Part shown: piece after piece, positions 23,519-31,826 of the stretch
Numbering within the stretch: the first letter of the stretch is position 1
How the letters are laid out: the number at the start of each line of letters is the position of its first letter
Assembly: GCA_017883205.1 (NCBI GenBank)
Contig: JADGNZ010000015.1
Location: 1-64,000, forward strand
Length of the DNA: 64,000 bases
Source: Thermoanaerobaculia bacterium
GTDB lineage: Bacteria; Acidobacteriota; Thermoanaerobaculia; Gp7-AA8
Direction: 5' to 3'
Translations under genes and position numbers: made by a program
The notes under the pieces: generated by a model
The model's input: only the letters and a program-made list of their open reading frames with translations
Database searches by the model: none
What the model was told of the DNA's origin: nothing

Positions 23519-24438
23519 GCATTCCATCGACCGCAATCGACGCCTCGGGCAACGCCGCCGAAGCTCCGCCGCCAACACGCCCGTTCTACTGGTCGGTGCG
23601 CCGCGAATTGTGGGAGAACCGCTCGATCTACATCGCGCCGCTGATCGTCATGGCGGTCGTGCTGTTTGCCTCATTGATCAGCACAATCGGCCTGCCGCAC
23701 AAGATGCGCGGTCTTGCGTCGCTCGATCCGGCCAAGCGGCACGCGGCCGTAGTCTCGCACTACAGCATGGCACCCGCGCCGATCATGTTAGCCACGTTCC
23801 TCGTCGGGCTCTTCTACTGTCTGGATGCACTGCACGGCGAGCGGCGCGACCGCAGCATCCTCTTCTGGAAGTCGCTGCCGGTGTCGGACCGCACGGCGGT
23901 TCTCTCCAAAGCCAGCATCCCGATTGTAGTGCTGCCGGTGATCGCGTTCGCGCTCAGCGCGGCCACGCTCCTGGTGTTGCTGATGGCCGGCACCGCGATC
24001 CTGCTGCTCAGCGGCATGAGCCCAGCCACGCTCTGGAGCGAGCTTCGGTTCTTCCAGGAACCGGTCATCATGGTCTACGGCCTCACGGTGCACGCGCTCT
24101 GGTTTGCGCCGATCTATTGCTGGCTGTTGCTGGTCTCCGCATGGGCGCGCCGCGCTACGTTCCTTTGGGCCCTATTGCCGTGGCTCGCCACCGCTGCCCT
24201 CGAGAAGATCGCGTTCAGCACTACGTATTTCGGCTCGATGCTGCGGTACCGCGTAATGGGAGCGATGACCGAGGCATTTGCGAACCAGCAGCACGGTAGC
24301 GGTGAGATCCTCGATCAGCTATCGCAACTCAGCCCAGCCCGATTCCTGGGCACGCCCGGACTATGGGTCGGGCTGATATTCGCCGCCGCTTGCCTCGCCG
24401 GAGCCGTGCGTCTGCGCCACGATCGGGAGCCGATCTGA
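23515..24438 (+). CDS. ABC transporter permease (second paralog)
   Basis: 307 aa with about six helices. It shares FYWSVRRELWENRSIYIAPL and LHGERRDRSILFWKSLPVSDRTAVL with the permease at 21304, so the pair arose by duplication with the DUF2306-TPR gene now between them. It is coupled to the upstream gene by ATGA. It probably forms the transmembrane part of the same exporter. Confidence 0.88.
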   Translation: MSIPSTAIDASGNAAEAPPPTRPFYWSVRRELWENRSIYIAPLIVMAVVLFASLISTIGLPHKMRGLASLDPAKRHAAVVSHYSMAPAPIMLATFLVGLFYCLDALHGERRDRSILFWKSLPVSDRTAVLSKASIPIVVLPVIAFALSAATLLVLLMAGTAILLLSGMSPATLWSELRFFQEPVIMVYGLTVHALWFAPIYCWLLLVSAWARRATFLWALLPWLATAALEKIAFSTTYFGSMLRYRVMGAMTEAFANQQHGSGEILDQLSQLSPARFLGTPGLWVGLIFAAACLAGAVRLRHDREPI

Positions 24439-24466
24439 TTTTGATGAGCGATTAAGGGAGCAAACC

Positions 24467-25015
24467 ATGAGCGCAACAGCAATGGCAGGACCGATTACCG
24501 GAACGGCGACGCCGCGGTTCAAAGCCAATGTCGCGGGGATCCTTTACTGCGCAAACATGCTGGCATTTGTGCTTGCCGCCTATGTCCACAGCCGGTTTGT
24601 GATCGCTGCCGGCACCGCTGCCGCCGCGAGCAACGCCCTGGTCATCGAGCCTTTGTACCGCTTCAGTCTTACGTTCGACCTCATCGCGGTCGCCTCCGGC
24701 CTCGCCGTGACGGCTCTCTTCTTCGACTTGTTCAAGCCAGTGAGCGGCCGCCTCTCGCTGTTCGCCGCCTACGTCAACCTCATGGGATGTGCGATTACAG
24801 CTGCGAGCTGCCTCCTTCATTTTGTACCATTGGCGATCTTACGAGTCGCCGACTACTTCCCCATATTCACGGCAAAGCTCGAGGCGCTGGCGCTGCTCTT
24901 TCTCAAATTGCGCGTCCAGACCGCCGCCATGGGCATTGTCTTCGCCGGCGTCTATTGCCTCCTCATCGCCTTCCTCATTTTCCGATCCACGTTCCTTAGT
25001 ACGGAGCAAAGATGA
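24467..25015 (+). CDS. DUF4386-like membrane protein, C-terminally shortened
   Basis: 182 aa with about five helices; a GGGAG site lies before ATG 24467. The pattern RFKANVAGILYCANMLAF ... HSRFVIAAGTAAAASNAL ... LYRFSLTFDLIAVASGLAVTALFFDLFKPV fits DUF4386. The sequence stops at LLIAFLIFRSTFLSTEQR, where family members usually continue with a Pro-Arg turn and one or two more helices, so it seems truncated at the C-terminus. It overlaps the next gene by ATGA. Confidence 0.7.
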   Translation: MSATAMAGPITGTATPRFKANVAGILYCANMLAFVLAAYVHSRFVIAAGTAAAASNALVIEPLYRFSLTFDLIAVASGLAVTALFFDLFKPVSGRLSLFAAYVNLMGCAITAASCLLHFVPLAILRVADYFPIFTAKLEALALLFLKLRVQTAAMGIVFAGVYCLLIAFLIFRSTFLSTEQR

Positions 25016-25698
25016 CACCCAGAACCAACGCCCGGCTCGCCGGTTTCACGTTTCTCTTCTACATCGCCATCGGCATTACGGAGATGGTTTTGTCGTCGCG
25101 GATCAAAAGCGGCCCAAGCACCGCTGCAAAACTCGCAAACATCGCCCAGCACGCGCCGCAAATGGGACTGGCCATCGTGCTGGGGATGCTGACGATTCTC
25201 TGCGCGCTGGTTCTTGCAGTGACGCTTTATTCACTCACGCGCGACGTCGATCCTGACCTGGCGCTCCTGGCCATGACCTGCCGCGTCACGGAAGGGGTGA
25301 CCGGCATCGCACCGGCAATTGCGTCATTGGGACTCTTGTCGCTCGCTACCGCCGCAGTCACTGCGACGGGACAGGAAGCCGCCACGGTAAACCAGCTCGC
25401 GGCATTGTTGCTGCGAGTTGGAGGCTGGAGCATGACCGTCGGCGCGACCGCCTTCGCCGTCGGCAGCACGATCTTCGCCTGGCTTTTCCTGCGCGCACGA
25501 AGCATCCCGTTGTGGCTCGCCTGGCTCGGCCTGGGAGGCTCGCTCCTGATGGTGGTGATTACCCCTCTGGAAGGGATTGGCCTCATCAAGGGCACAGTCA
25601 TGTCCATCGCCTGGGCGCCTCTATTCGTCTTCGAGGTAACCCTCGCCTTCTGGCTGATGATCAAGGGCGTGACCCCAAGGCCGGTGCGACAGACATGA
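25012..25698 (+). CDS. DUF4386-like membrane protein
   Basis: 228 aa with about six helices. It opens MTPRTNARLAGFTFLFYIAIGITEM and ends in SIPLWLAWLGLGGSLLMVVITPLEGI, with a full-length family layout. Function is unknown. It is the seventh gene of the GntR-ABC operon, coupled by ATGA on its 5' side and overlapping a 17-codon frame on its 3' side. Confidence 0.72.
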   Translation: MTPRTNARLAGFTFLFYIAIGITEMVLSSRIKSGPSTAAKLANIAQHAPQMGLAIVLGMLTILCALVLAVTLYSLTRDVDPDLALLAMTCRVTEGVTGIAPAIASLGLLSLATAAVTATGQEAATVNQLAALLLRVGGWSMTVGATAFAVGSTIFAWLFLRARSIPLWLAWLGLGGSLLMVVITPLEGIGLIKGTVMSIAWAPLFVFEVTLAFWLMIKGVTPRPVRQT

Positions 25699-25748
25699 GC
25701 GCCATTACATCAACTACCCGACCCGACGACGCGATGACGATCGGCTGA
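25695..25748 (+). pseudogene. 17-codon frame, possible gene remnant
   Basis: ATG at 25695 overlaps the preceding stop by ATGA, exactly as the other operon junctions do. The frame (MSAITSTTRPDDAMTIG) stops at 25746-25748. The coupled start suggests a larger gene once followed here and was lost. It could also be a chance frame. Confidence 0.3.
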
Positions 25749-25778
25749 TCTGACGACCCCACGAAAGGGATCACTCCA

Positions 25779-26477
25779 ATGACCTATTCCCCCATCCTCA
25801 TTCTTCACATTGCAGGCGGACTCACCGCCATTGTGGCCGGCTTCATCGCATTGTTCGTCCGGAAGGGCGGCCGCCTGCATCGCAAGTCTGGCGACGTCTT
25901 CGTCATCGCGATGCTGGTCATGGCCGCGGCCGGCGCATATGCCGCGGTGATCAAGTCACAACCGTCGAATGTCCTTGCTGGCACATTCACGTTCTACCTG
26001 GTTGCATCGGCGTGGCTGACCGTGAGGCGCAAGGCGAACGAAACCGGCCGCATGGAGGTTGGGTTGCTGCTGCTGGCATTGGCGGCCGGCATCGGCGCAG
26101 TGATCCTCGCCTGGCAGGCCTCGCAGATGGCGAAGCACGGAGGCCCGGCGCTCTACGTGGTCTTTGGGTTGATCACCTTCTTATCCGCCTCCGGCGACAT
26201 TCGCCTGCTCATTCGCGGGGGAGTCGCCGGTGCACAGCGCATCGTGCGGCATGTGTGGCGCATGGGCTTCGCCCTCTTTGTCGCCACCGGCTCCTTCTTC
26301 CTCGGCATGGCCGGCGATCCGGTTATGCGCCGCATCGGACTGCGAGCCAGGCTTTTCACACCGGACGTGCGTAAGACCAATCTTCCGCTAGTGCCCGTGC
26401 TCATCGTCGCCGCTCTAACGATTTTCTGGCTATTTAAAGTCAAGCTTTCGAAGCGATACAAGACAGCCGCGGCGTGA
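25779..26477 (+). CDS. Polytopic membrane protein, DUF2306-like
   Basis: 232 aa with about six helices. Segments ILHIAGGLTAIVAGFIALFVRKGGRLHRKSGDVFVIAMLV and IVRHVWRMGFALFVATGSFFLG carry conserved His residues in the positions seen in DUF2306-type proteins. It is the last gene of the GntR-ABC operon, 80 bp after the DUF4386 gene, and is followed by an ACCACAGAG hairpin. Function is unknown. Confidence 0.72.
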   Translation: MTYSPILILHIAGGLTAIVAGFIALFVRKGGRLHRKSGDVFVIAMLVMAAAGAYAAVIKSQPSNVLAGTFTFYLVASAWLTVRRKANETGRMEVGLLLLALAAGIGAVILAWQASQMAKHGGPALYVVFGLITFLSASGDIRLLIRGGVAGAQRIVRHVWRMGFALFVATGSFFLGMAGDPVMRRIGLRARLFTPDVRKTNLPLVPVLIVAALTIFWLFKVKLSKRYKTAAA

Positions 26478-26497
26478 CGGTGGGATAAAAACAATCA

Positions 26498-26545
26498 ACC
26501 ACAGAGACACTGAGAGCACAGAGGTGCCCTCTGTGTCTCCGTGGT
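26498..26545. repeat. ACCACAGAG-family hairpin
   Basis: Arms ACCACAGAGACACTGAG and CTCTGTGTCTCCGTGGT. It lies between the convergent ends of the ABC operon and the DUF885 gene, where it could stop transcription from both sides. Confidence 0.85.
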
Positions 26546-26553
26546 GAAAACGA

Positions 26554-28314
26554 CTATTTCTTCTGGGCGCTGATCCAGCGTGTGATGCGGGCATCGAGAA
26601 GATCGAGCGGGAGACTGCCGCCGGCCAGCACCTCGTCGTGAAACTTTCGGATGTCGAAGGCGGCGCCGAGCTGCTGCGTGGCGCGCATGCGAAGCTCGCG
26701 AATCTTGAGCTGGCCGAGCTTGTAGCTGCACGCCTGCGCCGGCCAGGAGATGTATCGGTCGGTTTCCGATTGAATCGTCGGCTCGTCGACCGCGTGCGAG
26801 TTGCGCATGTACTCGACCACCTGATCGCGGCTCCATCCCATGTCGTGGATGCCGGTATCGACGACGAGCCGCACCGCGCGGAAAAGCTCGGAGCGGAGAC
26901 GGCCGTAGTCGGAGCCGGGATCCTGATAGAAGCCCACTTCCTTACCGAGTTGTTCGGAGTAGAGCGCCCATCCCTCGGTGTACGCAGAGTTGCCGCCATG
27001 CTTGCGGAACTCGGGCAGCCCCTTGAGCGTCTGCTGAATCGAGAGCTGCATGTGGTGGCCCGGAATGCCCTCGTGATACGCGACGGCTTCGTCGTTCAGA
27101 AATGAGCGGCTCTTGTAGTCGGAGACTGCCACCGAAACGCGGCCGGGGCGCTTGCCGTCGGGCGTACCGGTCTGGTAATGCGTGGCCGCGGCCTTCTGAA
27201 AGTCGGGGATCGGTTCGACCGTCACCGGCGCCGACGGAATGACATTGAAGAGCTGCGGCAGCTTGGGCCGCATCTGCTTGATGTAGCGGTCGAAGTCGTC
27301 GACGATCGCCTGCTCCGATGCCGGCTTATACTTCGGATCGTTCTCGACGTGATCACGGAAGCTGGCCAGATCGGCGTAGCCGTTCGCTTTCGCCAGCGCC
27401 GTCATCTCGCCGACGATGCGATCGAACTCGCTCAGTCCGATGCGATGAATCTCCGCCGGCGAAAGGTTCGTCGTGGTCAGGCGGCGGATGGCGGCCTGGT
27501 AGCGGCGCTTGCCGTCGGGAAGACTCTCGATCGAAAGCGTTGCGCGACCGGCAGGAATGTAATCCGACGTGATGAACGCCGCGAATTGCTTGTACGCAGG
27601 AAGCACTTCGGCGTTCACAGTCGTCGTGATCGCATCCGTCAGGCGCTTCTTGTCGTCGTCGGAAAAGGTCGCCGGCATCTTCTTGATGGGGATGAGAAAC
27701 GGATCCGCGGCGATGACGCCGGCGCACTGCCCCGGAATCTTCTCCGCCACGAACTTGACGATCACCAGATGGTCCTTGACACCTGCGCGCAGGACGTCTT
27801 CGGTCTGCAGCAACGCCTTCGGGATCTGGTGTAGGCGCGCGATGTAATCCTCGTAATGCTTCACCGAGTCGAGCGGCACGGAGTTAGGAAGGTCGGCCAG
27901 CCCCGTGTGAATGCCGCCCTGTGCGGTGACCGGCATCTCGTAATCTTTCAGGTCGTAGTCATCCATCCGCTCCTGCAGATTGCGGAGAAAGAGGTCGTGG
28001 GACGTGCGGTCTTCCTCGCCGAAACCTTCCGGCGAGATGGCCTTGATCTTCGCCAGAAATCCAGCGTCGATCTCGTGTCGTTGCGCGACAGCGGCGAGCG
28101 AGTTGTCGCCGAGCTTGTCGTTGTAGCGATAATCGCCGACTGCCGTAGCCAGGGTCGGCGCGAGCTTGAGGTTGGTCTGCCACGCCTCTTCGAACAGCGC
28201 GTTCTGCGCTGTGAGACGGGACTCGACGGAGTCGACCGGCTTGGCCTGAGCAAAGACGGAAACGGTGGAAAGGATGAGGGTGAAAGCGAAGGCGGCAAGA
28301 GCACGTATACGCAT
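26554..28314 (-). CDS. DUF885 family exported metallopeptidase-like protein
   Basis: 586 aa. The signal peptide is MRIRALAAFAFTLILSTVSVFAQ. The zinc-type motif AYHEGIPGHHMQ (HExxxGHH, about residues 412-423) and a downstream YTEGWALYSEQLG are the defining DUF885 features. The first His, the Glu and the HH are all present. The family contains periplasmic or outer-membrane-associated putative peptidases whose substrates are mostly unknown. It sits downstream of an M19 dipeptidase with a hairpin between, consistent with peptide scavenging. Confidence 0.9.
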   Translation of the reverse strand: MRIRALAAFAFTLILSTVSVFAQAKPVDSVESRLTAQNALFEEAWQTNLKLAPTLATAVGDYRYNDKLGDNSLAAVAQRHEIDAGFLAKIKAISPEGFGEEDRTSHDLFLRNLQERMDDYDLKDYEMPVTAQGGIHTGLADLPNSVPLDSVKHYEDYIARLHQIPKALLQTEDVLRAGVKDHLVIVKFVAEKIPGQCAGVIAADPFLIPIKKMPATFSDDDKKRLTDAITTTVNAEVLPAYKQFAAFITSDYIPAGRATLSIESLPDGKRRYQAAIRRLTTTNLSPAEIHRIGLSEFDRIVGEMTALAKANGYADLASFRDHVENDPKYKPASEQAIVDDFDRYIKQMRPKLPQLFNVIPSAPVTVEPIPDFQKAAATHYQTGTPDGKRPGRVSVAVSDYKSRSFLNDEAVAYHEGIPGHHMQLSIQQTLKGLPEFRKHGGNSAYTEGWALYSEQLGKEVGFYQDPGSDYGRLRSELFRAVRLVVDTGIHDMGWSRDQVVEYMRNSHAVDEPTIQSETDRYISWPAQACSYKLGQLKIRELRMRATQQLGAAFDIRKFHDEVLAGGSLPLDLLDARITRWISAQKK

Positions 28315-28347
28315 TCGGAGAGCGTAGCAGACCTAGCGGACGGCCCA

Positions 28348-28403
28348 ACCACAGAGCCACAGAGGACACAGAAAATTCTCAGTGACCTCTGAGTTTCTGC
28401 GGT
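28348..28403. repeat. ACCACAGAG-family hairpin
   Basis: Arms ACCACAGAGCCACAGAGGAC and CTCTGAGTTTCTGCGGT pair imperfectly. It lies between two same-strand peptidase genes. Confidence 0.8.
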
Positions 28404-28428
28404 GAATGCCCTCCGCTCGATACAAAAT

Positions 28429-29700
28429 TCAGTGTGCAGCTAACGGCTTGTCCACTTCCTCGATGCGGACATCCGAGGGCGGCTTTTCCTTCTGCAGACG
28501 CGCGGCCACCGTCTCGGCCTTTCGCATCACGCGGAGCACGTTCAATCCGGCGATGCCTTTGAGTTGCTCGTCGCTGTAGCCGCGGCGAATCAGTTCGGCG
28601 AAGACGACTGGATACGCCGCCACACTCTCCAGGCCTTCCGGCGTGGAGGTGATGCCATCGAGATCCGCTCCGAGTCCGACATGGTCCGCGCCGGCAATCT
28701 GCACGATGTGGTCGATGTGATCGGCGACGTCCTTCACCGTCGCGCGCGGCGCGGGATTCGCGGTTTCCCACTGCGCCAGCATCGCCTTCACCTTCTCGGG
28801 CTGGCCGCGGTAGAGCGCTTTGAGTCGCGCTTCTTCCGCATCTTTCGCGGCATCGCGAGCACGCGCTTTCTCCGAGACGAACGTAGGAACCCACGTCACC
28901 ATCACCACGCCGTCGTTTTCCTTGACGCGGCGCAGCACGTCGTCGGGGACGTTGCGGGCGTGATCCGTGAGCGCCCGCGCGGACGAATGCGAGAAGATCA
29001 CCGGCGCGGCGGCGATGTCGAGGACGTCGTTCATCGTCTTCGGCGCGACGTGCGAGAGATCGACGAGCATGCCGAGGCGGTTCATCTCGGCGATGACAAG
29101 CTTGCCGAACGGCGTGAGCCCGCCGTGGACCGGATCGGCCGTTGCGGAATCGGCGAAGTCGTTGTTGTCGCTGTGCGTGATGGTCATGTAGCGCCCGCCG
29201 AGGGCGTAGAGCTGGCGAAGAACGGCCAGCGAGTCGCCGATCGAGTGACCGCCTTCGACTCCAATGAGCGACGCGATCTTGCCGCTGCGATGGATGCGCA
29301 CGACGTCGTCAGCGGTGCCTGCCATCTCGAACGTATCGGGGTAGAGCGCGGCCAGGCGATGCACGACGTCGATCTGCTCGAGCACCGCGCGCACGGCGTC
29401 TGCTCCCTTCAGCGTCGTCGGAACGTAGACGGACCAGAACTGTCCGCCGATCCTCCCCCGCCGCAGCCGCGCGATGTCGGTGTGCAGCGGCGGCGTGAGC
29501 TTGCTCTGATCCTGCCGGATGTCGATCTGCCCGAGGTGATCCTTGACCCGTTCCTCGTATTGCTCGGCAAGATCGTTGTGCCCGTCGATCAGCGGCACCT
29601 CACGAAGGATGCGATCAACGCGCGCGGCAACGGCGTCGGTCTGGGCGTAGGCGGATGTGGCGAGAAGGACGAGGAGCGCGACTCCGGCAAGACGATGCAT
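28429..29700 (-). CDS. Exported membrane dipeptidase, peptidase M19
   Basis: 423 aa. The signal peptide is MHRLAGVALLVLLATSAYAQ. Metal and active-site motifs of the renal dipeptidase family are visible: LIDGHNDL (38-45, H41 and D43), GVEGGHSIG (bridging Glu), VDLSHVAPKTM, IFSHSSARAL and GLGADLDG. The enzyme hydrolyses dipeptides with two zinc ions, likely in the periplasm. Hairpin repeats bound the gene on both sides, so it may be a single transcription unit. Confidence 0.93.
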   Translation of the reverse strand: MHRLAGVALLVLLATSAYAQTDAVAARVDRILREVPLIDGHNDLAEQYEERVKDHLGQIDIRQDQSKLTPPLHTDIARLRRGRIGGQFWSVYVPTTLKGADAVRAVLEQIDVVHRLAALYPDTFEMAGTADDVVRIHRSGKIASLIGVEGGHSIGDSLAVLRQLYALGGRYMTITHSDNNDFADSATADPVHGGLTPFGKLVIAEMNRLGMLVDLSHVAPKTMNDVLDIAAAPVIFSHSSARALTDHARNVPDDVLRRVKENDGVVMVTWVPTFVSEKARARDAAKDAEEARLKALYRGQPEKVKAMLAQWETANPAPRATVKDVADHIDHIVQIAGADHVGLGADLDGITSTPEGLESVAAYPVVFAELIRRGYSDEQLKGIAGLNVLRVMRKAETVAARLQKEKPPSDVRIEEVDKPLAAH

Positions 29701-29730
29701 GACGCGGATTGTAGCGGGGACGGGGACCGA

Positions 29731-29794
29731 ACCACAGAGGCGCAGAGAGCACTGAGAGAGTTACGTATCTCCGTGTTCTCTGCGTCTCTGTGGT
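29731..29794. repeat. ACCACAGAG-family hairpin
   Basis: Arms ACCACAGAGGCGCAGAGAGC and CTCTGCGTCTCTGTGGT. It lies in the 103-bp gap between lldD-like and M19 genes. Confidence 0.85.
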
Positions 29795-29803
29795 GATCGC
29801 CTC

Positions 29804-30979
29804 TCAGAAATCGAGCCACTCGAAAGGCATCTGCACAAACGACCGATCGAGATCGCGGACCGACGCGCACCCGAGGAGCTTCATCGTGCGGATGATGCCG
29901 GAGCGAAGAATGTCGATCGATCGTGCCACGCCTGCTCCCCCCGCCGCGGCAAGTCCATAGGCGTACGCGCGCCCGACGAGGACGGCGCGCGCGCCGATGC
30001 AAAGCGCCTTCACCACATCGCTCCCCCGTCGAATGCCCCCGTCGATCAGGACTTCGGCCTGTCCATTCGTCGCCGCGATCACTTCCGGCAACACACGCAG
30101 AGTCGGCGCGACGCCGTCGAGTTGCCGCCCGCCATGGTTCGAGACGATGACTGCGGCAGCACCATGATCGATGGCGCGGCGCGCATCGTCCGCCGTGTGG
30201 ACGCCCTTCACCACGATCGGACCCTGCCAGACCTCACGGATCCAAGCGAGGTCGGCCCACGACACCATCGCCTGTTCCAGCGCCGCGCCGACGTCTGCGT
30301 ACGGCATCGGGCCATCCTTCAGCACGATGTTCGGAAAGCGCATCAAGCCGCCGTCGCCGAGGTACGCGGCAAGCCAGCGCGGGCGGGCGAGGAATTGAAA
30401 GAGGTAGGGAAACATCGTGAAGGGTGCGCCCGACACGAGCTCTTTCGTCCCATTGCGCACATCGCGTTCCCGATTTCCGGCGACCGGCGTGTCGACGGTG
30501 ACGACCAGCGCCGAGCAGCCGGCGTTTTTCGCGCGCTCGATGCCGCTCTCGGCGACCTCACGGCCTCCGATCACGTAGAGCTGATACCAGACCGGACCGC
30601 GCGTGGCCGCTTTGACGTCGCGAACCGCGCAGCCCGACAGGGTCGAGAGCGTATAGATCGTGCCTGCATCGCCCGCGGCGCGCGCAGCCACTTCTTCGCC
30701 GCGCGGATAGAACATCCGCGAGCTGCCGACCGGCGCGAGGAGAAAGGGAAGGTCGATGCTGGCGCCGAGGACGGTCGTTCGCATGTCGACGCTCGGCGTG
30801 GCCACGGCCGAGCGAGGGCGCAACATCACGTCATCGAACACGCGCGCGTTCTCGCGCATCGTCCACTCGGCGTCCGCACCGCCGTCGATGTAGTCGAACA
30901 CGACGCGCGGGAGACGTTTCTTCGCAGCGCGCCTGAGGTCCGCGATGTTGACGACGGTCATGCGGTCCTTCTTCGCCAC
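29804..30979 (-). CDS. FMN-dependent alpha-hydroxy-acid dehydrogenase (LldD family)
   Basis: 391 aa, the full family length. It opens with VFDYIDGGADAEWTMREN, followed by LAPVGSSRMFYP, WYQLYV, VTVDTPVAGNRERD, the catalytic-base loop VSNHGGRQLDG and the FMN-phosphate site LIDGGIRRGSDVVKAL. It oxidises an L-2-hydroxy acid such as lactate or mandelate, passing electrons to a carrier or oxygen; the exact substrate cannot be read. It lies 6 bp after the class II aldolase gene, so the two form an operon, perhaps for catabolism of a hydroxy acid or deoxy sugar. Confidence 0.92.
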   Translation of the reverse strand: MAKKDRMTVVNIADLRRAAKKRLPRVVFDYIDGGADAEWTMRENARVFDDVMLRPRSAVATPSVDMRTTVLGASIDLPFLLAPVGSSRMFYPRGEEVAARAAGDAGTIYTLSTLSGCAVRDVKAATRGPVWYQLYVIGGREVAESGIERAKNAGCSALVVTVDTPVAGNRERDVRNGTKELVSGAPFTMFPYLFQFLARPRWLAAYLGDGGLMRFPNIVLKDGPMPYADVGAALEQAMVSWADLAWIREVWQGPIVVKGVHTADDARRAIDHGAAAVIVSNHGGRQLDGVAPTLRVLPEVIAATNGQAEVLIDGGIRRGSDVVKALCIGARAVLVGRAYAYGLAAAGGAGVARSIDILRSGIIRTMKLLGCASVRDLDRSFVQMPFEWLDF

Positions 30980-30985
30980 GAACGA

Positions 30986-31624
30986 TCAGCGCGCCGCGCG
31001 CATCGCGGCGCGCAAATCTTCCAGCCGCTGCACTTCATTCTGCGGGATCACTTCGTTCGACCCGAGGGCGCGGCGGATGAAGTCGATGCGTGCGACATGC
31101 TCGAGCGTTTCCATCAGGTAGCCGGCTTGCTCGATGTCGCGCGCGAAACAGACCGCGCCGTGAAAGCGGAGCAGCACGGCATCATGGTGCGCCACCAGTG
31201 GCTCAACGCTACGCGCCAACTCCTCGGCAGTCGGCATCGCGTACACCGCCACCGGCACGCGCCCCAGCGACAGAATGGCCTCGGAGAGGATCGGCTGATC
31301 CAGCGCCATCCCCGCCACCGCGTATGCCGTCGCATAGGGCGGATGCGCGTGGACGATCGCGCGAACGTCAGGCCGGCGTTCGTAAATCATCCGGTGCAGC
31401 GCGATCTCCGACGAAGGACGCCCGTGCCGCGCCGAGCCGTCGCGAAACAGCCGCACGATCTTGTCCGCCTCCAGCTCGCCCTTGCAGCACCCGCTCGGAG
31501 TGATCAGCGTTCCGCCGTCATCGAGCCGTGCCGAGAGATTGCCGTCCGTCGAAGTGAGAATCCCCTTCTGATCGAGACGCCGGGCCACGCGCACGATGGC
31601 CTGCTTCAGTTGATATTCGGTCAC
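30986..31624 (-). CDS. Class II aldolase/adducin family protein
   Basis: 212 aa from GTG 31624. A longer frame reaches 31696 but its first codons lie in an inverted repeat, so the internal start is preferred. Visible are TDGNLSARL, SSEIALHRMIYERRPDVRAIVHAHPPYATAYA (Glu and the HAH zinc ligands) and RFHGAVCFA (third His). The family includes L-fuculose-1-phosphate and related zinc aldolases or epimerases. It is paired with the alpha-hydroxy-acid dehydrogenase, so lactaldehyde-to-lactate metabolism from deoxy sugars is a reasonable guess. Confidence 0.85.
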   Translation of the reverse strand: MTEYQLKQAIVRVARRLDQKGILTSTDGNLSARLDDGGTLITPSGCCKGELEADKIVRLFRDGSARHGRPSSEIALHRMIYERRPDVRAIVHAHPPYATAYAVAGMALDQPILSEAILSLGRVPVAVYAMPTAEELARSVEPLVAHHDAVLLRFHGAVCFARDIEQAGYLMETLEHVARIDFIRRALGSNEVIPQNEVQRLEDLRAAMRAAR

Positions 31625-31678
31625 CAAGCGGATCGATCTTACCGTCTCTGGCTGAAGTTCTGAAGAAACGTCGTGTCT

Positions 31679-31768
31679 CCCCCAAAACCGTTTCACGCGG
31701 AGGCGCGGAGGACGCGGGGTTTTCTCTCCGCGCTCCCCGCGTCTCCACGTGAAACGGTTTTTGTGGGG
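31679..31768. repeat. Long CACGCGGAG inverted repeat between divergent genes
   Basis: Arms CCCAAAACCGTTTCACGCGG and CGTGAAACGGTTTTTGTGGG pair over nearly 40 nt, with GGCGCGGAG and its complement inside. It is the longest copy of this family in the window. It sits in the shared upstream region of the aldolase and VCBS genes, so it may affect both promoters. Confidence 0.88.
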
Positions 31769-31826
31769 AATCTCACCGAATGGTCATCGAATCGTTCCCA
31801 TGAACAGCAAAGAATTGCAGCTCGAC

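Noticed and set aside
31624..31696. Extended N-terminus of the class II aldolase
   Set aside because: The extra 24 codons run into an inverted repeat and do not resemble the family. The GTG at 31624 begins directly before the conserved helix.
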